A stretch of DNA of 64,000 nt from Micrococcales bacterium 73-13. Lineage in GTDB: Bacteria; Actinomycetota; Actinomycetes; Actinomycetales; Microbacteriaceae. The stretch lies in assembly GCA_001898855.1 (NCBI GenBank), contig MKVN01000016.1, positions 55,164 through 119,163 on the forward strand, read 5' to 3'. A program made the translations under genes and the position numbers. The stretch's first letter is position 1. Every line of letters starts with the position of its first letter. The notes below the pieces were generated by a model. The model did not search any database. It was not told where the DNA came from and saw nothing but the letters and a program-made list of their open reading frames with translations. This document shows, in pieces, positions 25,706 through 34,543 of the stretch.

Positions 25706-27219
25706 TTGTCCGCCCCACTCCCGAGTCCGTAGCCTTCGAGGACGACCCGTGTCTCGGTGAGGTCCTCTCCGGAGAGCTCCGCCGCGACGCGGCCGTTGCG
25801 CAGCACGAGCACCCGGTCGCACAGGCGCACGAGCTCCTTCGCCTCGGAGGAGCAGACGATGACGCCGGACCCCGCCTCCGCGGCCGCGTCGATCGCGCCG
25901 TACAGCGCCTGCTTCGCGCCGATGTCGACGCCCTGCGTCGGCTCCTCGAGGAGGAGGACCTTGGGGCGGTTGCGCAGCCACTTCGCGAACACGATCTTCT
26001 GCTGGTTCCCGCCGGAGAACTGGGAGAACGTCTGCTCCGTCCGCGGCGGCTTGACGTCGTACGTCGCCACCAGGCCCATCACGTGCTGGCGCTCCCTGCC
26101 GACGCTCACCGCGCCGGCGGCGTTGGTCAGGCTCTTCAGCTCGGGCAGCGTGACGTTCTCCCTGGCGTTCATCGGCCGCACCGAGCCGAACTTGCCGCGG
26201 TCGCCGGGCACGAATCCCATGCCGCGGCGGATGCTCGCGCGCGGGTTGCGCTTCGTGTAGCGCTTGCCGTTGAGCAGGAACTTGTCGGCGTGCGCGTCGA
26301 TCGAGCCGAACACGAGTGCCGGCAGCGCCTCGCGGCCGGAGCCGAGCACGCCGGCCACGCCGACCACCTCGCCGGCGCGCAGCGTGAGGTCGATGTCCTC
26401 GACGTCGGCCCCGGAGAGGTTCTCGATCTCCAGCACCACGTCACCGTGCGTGCGGTCGGTGCGGCCGGTCTCGGCCTCGCCCGTCTTGACGCCGGTGACG
26501 AACTCGACGAGCCGCTCGTGGTCCACGTGCTCCCGGTCCGCGTCGGCGACCTTCTTGCCGTCGCGCAGCACCACGATCCGGTCGGCGAGCTCGAGCACCT
26601 CGTCGAGCCGGTGCGAGATGAAGATGATGCCGGCGCCCTCGGCGGCGAGCTGCTTGACCGCGTCGAACAGCACGGCGACCTCGTTCGCCGCGAGCGCCTC
26701 GGTGGGCTCGTCGAGGATGAGGATGTTCCGCGGATGCTTCCAGCCGTCCAGCGCCCGGGCGATGCCGATGATCGAGCGCTGCGCCGGGGCGAGCGTGCCG
26801 ACCGGGACGTTCAGCGGGAAGACCTCGCCGAACCGGCCGATCAGCTCGAGCGCCTTCTCGCGCTCGTGCCTGGTGTTGAACGGCGCGAAGGACTCGCCGA
26901 ACTTCTTGTACTTGGGGATGCCGAGGTTCTCGATCGCGTTCAGCTGCATCGCCAGGCCCAGGTCCTGGTGGATGATGTGCAGCTCGGTCTCCTCCTCCGG
27001 CGCCGAGGCGGGGAACTCCACCTCGCCGGCGTCCTTGGTGTAGACGCCCGCCAGGATCTTCACCAGCGTGGACTTGCCGGAGCCGTTGTGGCCGACGACC
27101 GCGACGATCTCGCCGCTGTGCACATCGAGCGACACGTCGTCGAGCGCGCGCAGGCCCGGGAATTCCTTGATCATCCCGGTGATCTTGAGCAGCGGTGCTC
27201 CGCCCTTGCTCGGTGACAT
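25702..27219 (-). CDS. CUT2-type ABC transporter ATPase, two nucleotide-binding domains (system 2)
   Basis: 505 aa, paralogue of the ATPase at 21498-23033 over its whole length. Walker A GHNGSGKSTL, altered N-domain signature LAPAQRSIIGIARAL, Walker B NILILDEPTEALAANEV; C-domain degenerate Walker A GVLGSGREALP, then FSGGNQQKIVFAKWL and LLLEEPTQGVDIG. ATG 27219. No operator is seen between it and the binding-protein gene, only a large hairpin, so it is probably read from the promoter upstream of binding protein 2. Confidence 0.9.
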   Translation of the reverse strand: MSPSKGGAPLLKITGMIKEFPGLRALDDVSLDVHSGEIVAVVGHNGSGKSTLVKILAGVYTKDAGEVEFPASAPEEETELHIIHQDLGLAMQLNAIENLGIPKYKKFGESFAPFNTRHEREKALELIGRFGEVFPLNVPVGTLAPAQRSIIGIARALDGWKHPRNILILDEPTEALAANEVAVLFDAVKQLAAEGAGIIFISHRLDEVLELADRIVVLRDGKKVADADREHVDHERLVEFVTGVKTGEAETGRTDRTHGDVVLEIENLSGADVEDIDLTLRAGEVVGVAGVLGSGREALPALVFGSIDAHADKFLLNGKRYTKRNPRASIRRGMGFVPGDRGKFGSVRPMNARENVTLPELKSLTNAAGAVSVGRERQHVMGLVATYDVKPPRTEQTFSQFSGGNQQKIVFAKWLRNRPKVLLLEEPTQGVDIGAKQALYGAIDAAAEAGSGVIVCSSEAKELVRLCDRVLVLRNGRVAAELSGEDLTETRVVLEGYGLGSGADK

Positions 27220-27260
27220 CGTGGCGCCCTCCCCTTCGAAAGTGCCTGGTGCATCGATGG

Positions 27261-27305
27261 GAGGCGCCGCCCGCCGTCCGCCGGTCGCCCGGCGGACGGC
27301 GCCTC
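27261..27305 (-). terminator. Long stem-loop after binding-protein gene 2
   Basis: Inner perfect 11-bp stem GCCGTCCGCCG (27273-27283) / CGGCGGACGGC (27290-27300), with an outer GAGGC (27261-27265) / GCCTC (27301-27305) pairing. It sits 24 nt after the binding-protein stop and before the ATPase. Probably a partial terminator or mRNA stabiliser that makes the binding protein more abundant than the transporter. Confidence 0.65.
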
Positions 27306-27328
27306 ACTCCCTGAGGTTGATGCTAGGG

Positions 27329-28567
27329 CTAGTTGGTACCCCAGGCCTTCTTGTAGTCCTGGATCGTGTTCGGGTAGGAGGTGTAGATCCCGTCCGCGCT
27401 GATGTCCAGGTCGTTGACGTTCTGCGCGGTGATCAGCGTCGAGATGTTCGCGTTGATCTTCCGCCAGTTGTCGCCGTACCCGTCGGCCGGGAACACGCCC
27501 TCGTACTGCCGCAGGCCCTCGTCGACCAGCTGGAAGAGGAACTGCTGGAAGTCGAGCGTGTAGCCGCCGTACTGCGTCCCCTCCTTGATCTGCACGACGT
27601 TCTGCGCGAGCGAGGACTGCCCGATGCCGTTCGCGTTGGTGATGCCCGCGTTGGTCGCGGCGGCCGCGAGGCCGACCTGCGCCTGGTCCTGGGGGCTCAC
27701 GAAGAACTGCGTGTCGGGGTGGCCCTGGAGGTCCTGCAGGATGCCCTGCGGGTTGTCCGTCGCGAAGATCGAGATGTCCACCGAGCGCATCTTGGCGTTC
27801 GGGGCCAGCTCGGCGAGGTACTTGTCCGCGGCCTCGTGGTTGACCGTCGAGAAGTAGAACTCGGGGATGTTGTACCAGGCGAAGTCGGTGCCGGTGCCGC
27901 AGGTGAAGTACACCGCGGCGGCGGCGAGCACCTCGCCGTTGACGATCGAGCCGCCCATGCCGCCGAGCGTGTCCGGCAGGCCGAACGTCTCGGGTGCGCG
28001 CGGGTCGGCGCCCCAGACGACCGTGACGCCGGCGTCGATCAGGGCCTTGCCCTGCGCGGTGACGATGGTCGGGTCGATGGCGCCGACGATCAGGATGTCC
28101 GGCGGGTCGGCGACGATCGCGTCGAAGCCGGTGGCCGCCGATGCCGGGTCGGGACCGGCCGGGTAGTTGACGAACACGCCGCCCGCGGCCTCGGCCGCCT
28201 GCTCGATGAACGGCCGCCACAGCGAGTCGCCGACCGGCGACATGTTGTTCGCGTAGCCGATCTTCAGGCCCGCCGGCAGCGGCTTGGGCAGCGGGGCCCA
28301 GCCGAGCAGGTTCGGCGTGATGCCCGTGGACTTCTGCTGGAACTGCTGGACGTACTCCTTCGCCGAGTCGAAGTCGACGCCATCGGCCGGCGACACGGTG
28401 CACTCGCCGGTCTTCGGGTCCATCAGCTGGAAGGTCGCGGCGGTGGAGCCGCCGTCGGTCGGTGTGGTGCCGCCGCCCCCGTTGCCCGCGGAGCAACCCG
28501 CGAGAACGAGCGCCAGCGAGGCGACTGCCGCAGTGCCGCCGATGGCGGCCTTGATGCGTCGTTGCAT
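27329..28567 (-). CDS. Substrate-binding lipoprotein of ABC system 2
   Basis: 412-aa lipoprotein with signal peptide RIKAAIGGTAAVASLALVLAGC (lipobox LAGC), a Gly/Thr linker and a type I binding fold. It is very similar to the orphan binding protein at 34544-35776; shared stretches include LKIGYANNMSPVGD, GDxLWRPFIEQAA and PDILIVGAIDPT. ATG 28567 is chosen because the signal peptide starts there; the longer frame to 28636 has no function. The leader before ATG (AGAAAGCGAGCAATCA) is nearly the same as that of binding protein 1. First gene of system 2. Confidence 0.88.
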   Translation of the reverse strand: MQRRIKAAIGGTAAVASLALVLAGCSAGNGGGGTTPTDGGSTAATFQLMDPKTGECTVSPADGVDFDSAKEYVQQFQQKSTGITPNLLGWAPLPKPLPAGLKIGYANNMSPVGDSLWRPFIEQAAEAAGGVFVNYPAGPDPASAATGFDAIVADPPDILIVGAIDPTIVTAQGKALIDAGVTVVWGADPRAPETFGLPDTLGGMGGSIVNGEVLAAAAVYFTCGTGTDFAWYNIPEFYFSTVNHEAADKYLAELAPNAKMRSVDISIFATDNPQGILQDLQGHPDTQFFVSPQDQAQVGLAAAATNAGITNANGIGQSSLAQNVVQIKEGTQYGGYTLDFQQFLFQLVDEGLRQYEGVFPADGYGDNWRKINANISTLITAQNVNDLDISADGIYTSYPNTIQDYKKAWGTN

Positions 28568-28604
28568 GGTGATTGCTCGCTTTCTTGATGACTTCTTTGT
28601 CGTG

Positions 28605-28615
28605 CTGTCCGACGA
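28605..28615 (-). promoter_or_regulatory. GntR-type operator before binding protein 2
   Basis: CTGTCCGACGA (28605-28615) has the exact GTCnGAC core with C/G centre and one arm mismatch. A TAATAT box on the minus strand lies about 20 bp upstream (28635-28640), so the operator sits just downstream of the probable start of transcription. Confidence 0.5.
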
Positions 28616-28675
28616 TCCCGCCGACAACGCGTTCATATTACACAGCTTGGTGTGAATTGACAGGAATCCTGTTGT

Positions 28676-30637
28676 TCAGGTTTCCTGTCGTTCCGCCCGC
28701 ATCCGTCCGCGGAGGGATCGGGTGGCCTCCGCGTCGACGCGGACCCCCTCCGGATCCTCGTGGGGATCGCCGACGATGACCACACCGTACAGCCGCGCGG
28801 CGCCCTCGATCGTCACGTATTCGTCACGAACGTCGACGCGCACCCGGTCCGGATCGCGCTCGAGCGGGTCGCCCCAGCCGCCGGCGCCGGCGCCGATGTA
28901 GCGGAGCACCGCGTTCGCATCGCTCGTCTTCGCGGCGTCGAACGGGTAGCGGTAGACGCCGTCCGGGCTCGGCGCCTTCGTCTCCGGGTCGAGCACGCCC
29001 GCCCACGGCTCAGACAGCGAGAAGTCGCCGGCCGACGGGATCCGCGACCGGCCGGCGTCGTCCGCGGGGAAGATCCAGACGCCGCCGTTGCGCCCGTCCC
29101 CGCCGCCCTGCACGCCGAAGCCCGCGGCCGTCTTGTGCCGCAGCTCGATGATCGAGTGGAACGCGGGGGTGAGGAAGAGCGTGTCCCGCACCATCGAGTT
29201 CCCGCCGCGGTAGAAGCCCGGCCCCGCGGTGTCCGGCACCGGCTGGTGGCGGATCATGACGACCGGGCTGTCCTTCTCCACCGACTCGATGCTCGGCGCG
29301 ATGCCGTTGGCGAGGTAGGACATGCACTGCGTGTCCGCGTCGCCGTAGCGGTTCGCGCCGAACGGCCCGACCTCGCCGCCGAGCTGCATGACCGCCGCCC
29401 AGGGGCGGCCGTCCGGCCACGCGCCGAAGGCGGTGTGCAGGTTCGACCCGCCGCGGTCCCCGGCGATCGCGTTCTGCCCGAGCGCCGGCTCCAGCGCCAT
29501 CAGGATCGTCGCGAGCAGCACCTGCGACTGCTCGAAGTAGAGGAAGACCGCGCCGTCCGGCGGCAGGGCGCTGACCACGGTGCCCTCGGGCAGGATCACG
29601 TCGATGTTCCGGAACAGGCCGGAGTTGAATCGCCCGCGCGGGTCGACGTTGTACTTCAGGGCGACCCCGACCGCGAGCTTCACCTCCCAGACCGTCGCGT
29701 TGATCGAGGAGCGCGCCTGCCGGTGGGTGCCCGAGAAGTCGACCTCGATCCGCTCGCCGCGCTTGCGGATCGCGACGTGCACCGGGTACGACTCCGAGTC
29801 GTCGACGCCGTCCGCGTCGACGCCGTGCTCGGCCTCCCAGTCGCCGTCCGGCAGCTCGGCGAGGCCGAGCGCCATCTGCTCCGCGGCGGCGTCGACCGAG
29901 TAGCGCATCGCCCCGAGGAAGGCGTCGATCCCGTAGCGCTCGATCGACTCCAGCACGAGGCTCTCGCCGAGCTCGAGGCCCGAGAGCACCGTGAGCATGT
30001 CCGGCAGCAGGATCTCCGCCATCCGGACGTTGTCGAAGATCACCGACCACGACTCCGGCACGTTCCGCCCCTCGCTGACGAGCAGTCGCGGGGAGAGCAC
30101 CAGGCCGTTCTCGTAGACGTTCTGCTTCGTCGCGCTGAAGCCGCCGGGCACCGTGCCGCCCATGTCGAGCTGGTGCGCGTTGAGCGTCACGAAGGACACG
30201 ATCCGGCCGTCGAGGAACACCGGGCGCACGAACACCAGGTCGTTGTTGTGGTTGCCGGTGCGGTACGGGTCGTTCGCGATGAGCACGTCGCCGGGCCGCA
30301 GCCGGTCGACGCCGTACTCCTCGACCATGTTCGGCACGGCGTCGATCGTGGTGCCGGCCATGAGCACGATGCCGTTGCTCGCCGCCGGGACCAGGTAGTC
30401 GAGCTCCGGCGGGCCCGAGATCGTGCAGGCCAGGTCGTAGAAGTCGCGCAGCACGGGACTGAACGCGCCGGTGAGCAGCCGGACGCTCATGTGCTCGACC
30501 AGGTAGTCGAAGCGGTTGCCGAGCACGGTCGCGGTGTAGCGGTCGCAGGCGTACGCCGCCTGGAACGCGGCCTCGTCGAGGTCGCGGATGCGTCGGCGCT
30601 CGGCGTTGCCCGGCGCCGCGGTGAGGGTCGTGGTCAC
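28676..30637 (-). CDS. hyuB: HyuB-type subunit (hydantoinase B / acetone carboxylase alpha superfamily)
   Basis: 653-aa large subunit of the hydantoinase/oxoprolinase/acetone-carboxylase superfamily. Signature regions: DVLIANDPYRTGNHNNDLVF near the N-terminus, DFSGTHRQARSSINATVWEVK in the middle, and GGGDGRNGG plus AGAGGWGDPLERDP at the C-terminal end. Members hydrolyse cyclic amides or carboxylate ketones with ATP, always together with HyuA. GTG 30637 overlaps the HyuA stop (GTGA). The phenolic context makes aryl-ketone carboxylation an alternative to hydantoin hydrolysis. Substrate not provable here. Confidence 0.85.
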   Translation of the reverse strand: MTTTLTAAPGNAERRRIRDLDEAAFQAAYACDRYTATVLGNRFDYLVEHMSVRLLTGAFSPVLRDFYDLACTISGPPELDYLVPAASNGIVLMAGTTIDAVPNMVEEYGVDRLRPGDVLIANDPYRTGNHNNDLVFVRPVFLDGRIVSFVTLNAHQLDMGGTVPGGFSATKQNVYENGLVLSPRLLVSEGRNVPESWSVIFDNVRMAEILLPDMLTVLSGLELGESLVLESIERYGIDAFLGAMRYSVDAAAEQMALGLAELPDGDWEAEHGVDADGVDDSESYPVHVAIRKRGERIEVDFSGTHRQARSSINATVWEVKLAVGVALKYNVDPRGRFNSGLFRNIDVILPEGTVVSALPPDGAVFLYFEQSQVLLATILMALEPALGQNAIAGDRGGSNLHTAFGAWPDGRPWAAVMQLGGEVGPFGANRYGDADTQCMSYLANGIAPSIESVEKDSPVVMIRHQPVPDTAGPGFYRGGNSMVRDTLFLTPAFHSIIELRHKTAAGFGVQGGGDGRNGGVWIFPADDAGRSRIPSAGDFSLSEPWAGVLDPETKAPSPDGVYRYPFDAAKTSDANAVLRYIGAGAGGWGDPLERDPDRVRVDVRDEYVTIEGAARLYGVVIVGDPHEDPEGVRVDAEATRSLRGRMRAERQET

Positions 30638-32673
30638 TTCGCCCCCTCCTTCCTCTGCGTGATGACGATCTCCCCGACCCGGCCGACGACGGCCTGCTGC
30701 CCGGGGGGGATGTAGGTCGTGCTGAGCTGCTCCCGGATCACGGCCGGGCCGACGACGGTCGCCCCCGTGGTCAGGCGCTCGCGCGAGTACCACTCGGCCT
30801 GGACCGGCTCGGCCGCGACGTGGGAGAGCGTCAGGGTGCCCTCGGGGGTCGCGGCGAACGGCTCGGTCTCGGCGGCGAGCGCGTAGTCGACCTTCTCGGC
30901 CGGCACGACGATCTCGACCCGGTACGTGACGCCCTCGACCGGGAACGCGTCGAAGCGGTTGCCGTTGCGCGCCTCGTAGGCGTCGTGGAACGCCGCGATG
31001 ACGGCCGACAGCGACTCGGCGGTGACCGGGCCGTCCGGGAGCTGCACGAACGGGATCTCCCAGCCCTGCCCGACGAGGCGGCCGTCGAAGGAGCGCCGCA
31101 CCGGGAGGCCCGTCGCGACCGGCCCGAGCCGCTCGCGCAGCCTCGCCTCCATCCGGTCGTAGACCGCCGCGATGCCCTCGGCGGTGTCCGCGCCGAACAC
31201 GACGTAGGCGCTCTCCGACTCGTAGTAGACCTGGTCGGTCGACAGCAGGCCGATCGCGCTGAACAGGCCGGGGTTCGGCGGGACGATGACCTCCTTCAGC
31301 GGGAGCAGGTCGAGCGCCGCGGGCAGCAGCATGCCGCCGGCCGCGCCGTAGGCCATCAGGCTGAAGTCGCGGATGTCGACGCCGTGCCGGACCGCGACGT
31401 TGAGGATCTCCTCGGCCATGTGCGCGACGGCGAGCCGGTAGGTCGTGCGGATCCGCTCGTCGTACGGCACCGGGGTGTCGAGCGCGAGGAAGGCCGCCTC
31501 CGACGCCGACGCGTCGAGCTGGAACTCGCCGCCGGCGAAGCCGTTCGGGTCGAGCACGCCCATCAGCAGCACCGCGTCGGTGACCGTCGGCTGCGTGCCG
31601 CCGCGGCCGTAGCAGGCGGGTCCCGGCTCCGCGCCGGCGCTGCCCGGCCCGACGAGCAGGCCGCCGGAGGTGCCGACCGTCACGAGCGAGCCGCCGCCGG
31701 CGCCGACGCTGGAGACCTCGGTCGACAGCGCGTTGATGATGAGGTCGTGCTCGATCTCGAAGGTGTTCTGCACGAAGGGCTTGCCGTCCACGATGATCGA
31801 GACGTCGGTGCTCGTGCCCCCGACGTCGGCGCACAACAGGTGCTGCCGGCCGATGACCCGGCCGAGATGCCCGCTGGAGACCGTGCCGGCGGCCGGGCCG
31901 GCGAACAGGATGCGGAACGGCCGCTCGAGCGCCTCCTCCCAGGGGAGCAGGTTCGCGGCGCAGTCGGCGAAGTTGAGCTGCCCGTCGAAGCCGAGGGCGC
32001 CGAGCTCGGAGTCGAGCTGCTTCGCGTAGTCGGAGAAGAGCAGCTTCATGATGACGTCGATGACCGTCGTCGAGGCGCGCTCGTACTCCTTGGCCAGCGG
32101 GCTGGTCGCCGACGAGATCGACACCTCGACGCCCGGCAGCACCTCGTGCACCAGCTCGGCGAGCCGCAGCTCGTGCTCGGGGTCGACGTAGGCGTTGATG
32201 AGGCAGATCGCGATGCCCTGCACGCCGGTGCGCCCGAGGATCTCGAGCTCGTGCCTGGCCTGGGCCTCGTCCAGCGGGAACAGCGTCTCGCCGCGCGCCG
32301 TCTTCCGCTCGCGGATGCCGCGACGCAGGTAGCGCGGCACCAGCGGGCGGCTCACGTCGCCGAAGGTGCGCCGCCAGGCGGGGTCCGTCTGCGCGTCGAG
32401 CGGGCGGTGGATGGTGCCGCGGTCGAGGATGTCGCGGAAGCCCTCGGTGGCGAGGAAGCCGATCTTCGGCAGCCGGCGCTCCAGCACCGCGTTCAGGCCC
32501 ATCGTGCTCGCGTGGTTGAACACCGGGCTGCCGGCGACGCCGAGCCGCCGCGCGCCCTCGACGACGGAGCCGGCCGGATCGACCCGGCTCGACGGCACCT
32601 TCGTCACCTCGACCCTGCCGTCGCGGATCGCGACGACGTCCGTGAACGTCCCTCCGACGTCGACGCCGAACAT
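30634..32673 (-). CDS. hyuA: HyuA-type ATPase subunit (hydantoinase A / acetone carboxylase beta superfamily)
   Basis: 679-aa ATP-dependent subunit. It begins MFGVDVGGTFTDVVAIRDG, the phosphate-binding motif of the family, and has a second ASKHA-type phosphate loop LCADVGGTSTDVSIIVDGK in the middle. The ATG at 32673 shares one base with the stop of the zinc-ribbon gene (TGATG), and its own stop overlaps hyuB. The three genes therefore form a tight operon. Known relatives: N-methylhydantoinase, caprolactamase, acetone and acetophenone carboxylases. Which of these activities applies cannot be read from the sequence alone. Confidence 0.87.
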   Translation of the reverse strand: MFGVDVGGTFTDVVAIRDGRVEVTKVPSSRVDPAGSVVEGARRLGVAGSPVFNHASTMGLNAVLERRLPKIGFLATEGFRDILDRGTIHRPLDAQTDPAWRRTFGDVSRPLVPRYLRRGIRERKTARGETLFPLDEAQARHELEILGRTGVQGIAICLINAYVDPEHELRLAELVHEVLPGVEVSISSATSPLAKEYERASTTVIDVIMKLLFSDYAKQLDSELGALGFDGQLNFADCAANLLPWEEALERPFRILFAGPAAGTVSSGHLGRVIGRQHLLCADVGGTSTDVSIIVDGKPFVQNTFEIEHDLIINALSTEVSSVGAGGGSLVTVGTSGGLLVGPGSAGAEPGPACYGRGGTQPTVTDAVLLMGVLDPNGFAGGEFQLDASASEAAFLALDTPVPYDERIRTTYRLAVAHMAEEILNVAVRHGVDIRDFSLMAYGAAGGMLLPAALDLLPLKEVIVPPNPGLFSAIGLLSTDQVYYESESAYVVFGADTAEGIAAVYDRMEARLRERLGPVATGLPVRRSFDGRLVGQGWEIPFVQLPDGPVTAESLSAVIAAFHDAYEARNGNRFDAFPVEGVTYRVEIVVPAEKVDYALAAETEPFAATPEGTLTLSHVAAEPVQAEWYSRERLTTGATVVGPAVIREQLSTTYIPPGQQAVVGRVGEIVITQRKEGAK

Positions 32674-32924
32674 CAGCGGCCCGTCTCGCGCGGGACGGTG
32701 GTCCCGAGCGGCACGTAGGAGCCGAGCGCCGGGGCGGGCGTCCGGCGCAGCGACGCGAGGCAGTCCTGGCACTTCTCGACCTGCCACCAACCCCCCTCGG
32801 AGAGCACGCGGTAGGCGCGCACGTCGGAGCCGCCGCATTCGGGGCAGGTCGCCGCGACGGGCTGGCGCTCGACGTAGAGCCGCTCCGCTTGCGGTCGGGG
32901 GAAGGTCTGCACGTGGTCCTCCAT
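32673..32924 (-). CDS. Small zinc-ribbon subunit of the HyuAB complex
   Basis: 83-aa protein with two CxxC knuckles (CPECGG and CQDCL) about 22 residues apart, so it should bind one zinc. It leads the hyuA-hyuB operon and overlaps hyuA by one base. Known background: acetone and acetophenone carboxylases have a third, small zinc-binding subunit, whereas simple hydantoinases usually lack one. Its presence tilts the operon toward the carboxylase side, though homology to those subunits is not shown. ATG 32924 chosen at the start of the conserved part; the frame extends open to 33035 through promoter DNA. Confidence 0.7.
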   Translation of the reverse strand: MEDHVQTFPRPQAERLYVERQPVAATCPECGGSDVRAYRVLSEGGWWQVEKCQDCLASLRRTPAPALGSYVPLGTTVPRETGR

Positions 32925-32951
32925 GCATCGACGTTGACACGGGGTGCCCTG

Positions 32952-32980
32952 AATGTACGACGATCGGACAGATCGCGCAA
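32952..32980 (-). promoter_or_regulatory. Promoter of the hyu operon with operator in the spacer
   Basis: On the minus strand TTGCGC (32980-32975) and TACATT (32957-32952) are separated by 17 bp. The spacer holds GATCTGTCCGATC (32974-32962), a near match to the CTGTCnGACAG operator with one core mismatch, itself flanked by a GATC inverted repeat. Confidence 0.5.
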
Positions 32981-33047
32981 AATCGCATCGGGACGAATGG
33001 CAGTGTCTCGCAAACGGCGCCGCCCCGGGCGACATTCACGGAAATTC

Positions 33048-33058
33048 CTGTCCGACAA
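33048..33058 (+). promoter_or_regulatory. GntR-type operator upstream of the GcvT-like gene
   Basis: CTGTCCGACAA (33048-33058) matches the operator consensus except for the first arm base. It lies 79 bp before the ATG of the GcvT-like gene; a TAGGGT -10 candidate is at 33097-33102. Confidence 0.5.
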
Positions 33059-33136
33059 TCCTGGCCCGCATCGCCTCGGGCCGGACGGAGCGCTCCTAGG
33101 GTCGCCCCGACAGCGAAGTCGGAAGGAGACTCACGG

Positions 33137-34483
33137 ATGTCGCTCCAGGACAAGCTCGATCGCTTCCCGACCGCGATCAGCGCGCTCACCGTCGCACTGC
33201 CGCCGGCCTATCACTTCCCCTACCCGCCCGAGCACACCAACTGGCGGGACGAGCAGCGCGCGTGGGGCACCACGGCCGTGCTGTTCAACCAGTCGTGGCA
33301 CATGACGGACCTCTACATCTCGGGGCCCGATGCCCTCCGGCTGCTCTCCGACACCTCGGTCAACGGCTACCGGGGCTTCGGGGCCGGCCGCGCGAAGCAG
33401 TACCTCGCGGTGACCGACGAGGGCTACGTCGTCGGCGACTCGATCCTGTTCGGGCTCGAGGACGACCTCTTCTCGCTCGTCGGCTTCGAGCTGCCCATGA
33501 ACTGGATCCAGTACCAGGCGGAGGTCGGCGGCTACGACGTGACCTTCCAGCGGGACGCGGCCGGCTGGGGCCGCCTCGGCGCCGTGCCGAAGCGGCTCTA
33601 CCGCTACGAGCTCGAGGGCCCCGCCGCCTGGGCGATCCTGGAGACCGCCGCGGGCCGCCGGCTCGACCCAATCGGCTTCTTCCGGATGGGCGAGATCGAG
33701 CTCGGCGGACTGCGGGTGCGCGCGCTCAACCACACCATGGGCGGCGTCCCCGGCCAGGAGAGCACCGGCCTCGAGCTGTTCGGCCCGGCCGACCAGCGGG
33801 AGGCGTTCGTCGAGCGCATCCTCGCCGCCGGCGAGCCGCACGGGCTCCTGCAGGGCGGCGCGCTCGCCTACGGCACGGCCTCGCTCGAGTCCGGCTGGAT
33901 CGGCGGCGTCGTGCCGGCGATCTACACCTCCCCGTCGCTGCGCCCCTACCGCGAGTGGCTGCCGGACACCGCGTTCGAGAACGTCGTGCCCGCCACCTCC
34001 GGCAGCTTCCGCCCGGCCGAGATCGACGGCTACTACGCGACCCCGTGGGATCTCGGCTACGGGCACATGGTCCGGTTCGACCACGACTTCATCGGCCGCG
34101 AGGCGCTGGAGGCCGCGGCCTCCGACCCGCACCGCCGGAAGGTGTGGCTCAGCTGGAACGACGACGACACCGCGGGCGTGCTCGCCGACGCGGCGCTGGA
34201 CCGCTTCCCCCGGCCGCGGGACCTCTACGCGCCGTACCACCAGGTGCGCGACGCCGTGCTCCGCGACGGGCGGACCATCGGCCTCACCCACCAGACCGGG
34301 TACACGCCCGGCCTCGGCGCCTGGACCTCCCTCGCCTCGATCGACGAGGCGGAGGCGGTCGAGGGCGCGGAGGTGGAGATCCTGTGGGGCGACTTCGACG
34401 GCGGCGCCTCGGACCCCTACGTCCCCGACCACGTGCAGCGTCCGGTGCGGGCCACCGTCCACCTGCAGTCCCCCGCGCTCTGA
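33137..34483 (+). CDS. GcvT/LigM-like aminomethyltransferase-fold protein, putative O-demethylase (copy 1)
   Basis: 448-aa protein with the tetrahydrofolate-binding GcvT fold (folate-binding domain about residues 45-330, C-terminal barrel to 448). In lignin-degrading bacteria this family (LigM, DesA) moves the methoxy methyl of vanillate or syringate to tetrahydrofolate. Seen here: EHTNWRDEQRAWGTTAVLFNQ, YTPGLGAWTSLA and FIGREAL, all usual landmarks; length is close to LigM's. AAGGAG before ATG 33137. It is followed after 60 bp by a binding-protein gene. Demethylation of a methoxyphenol is a reasonable inference; dimethylglycine- or DMSP-type activity is possible. Confidence 0.75.
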   Translation: MSLQDKLDRFPTAISALTVALPPAYHFPYPPEHTNWRDEQRAWGTTAVLFNQSWHMTDLYISGPDALRLLSDTSVNGYRGFGAGRAKQYLAVTDEGYVVGDSILFGLEDDLFSLVGFELPMNWIQYQAEVGGYDVTFQRDAAGWGRLGAVPKRLYRYELEGPAAWAILETAAGRRLDPIGFFRMGEIELGGLRVRALNHTMGGVPGQESTGLELFGPADQREAFVERILAAGEPHGLLQGGALAYGTASLESGWIGGVVPAIYTSPSLRPYREWLPDTAFENVVPATSGSFRPAEIDGYYATPWDLGYGHMVRFDHDFIGREALEAAASDPHRRKVWLSWNDDDTAGVLADAALDRFPRPRDLYAPYHQVRDAVLRDGRTIGLTHQTGYTPGLGAWTSLASIDEAEAVEGAEVEILWGDFDGGASDPYVPDHVQRPVRATVHLQSPAL

Positions 34484-34543
34484 CCGCGCGCCGCCCGGCC
34501 GAGCGCCGGGCGGGCATCACCGAGAAACCGAAGGAGCAATCAC

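Noticed and set aside
30820..32718. A 632-residue plus-strand frame opposite hyuA
   Set aside because: Antisense shadow of hyuA, low-complexity residues and no start signal; hyuA has two phosphate-loop motifs and operon overlaps.
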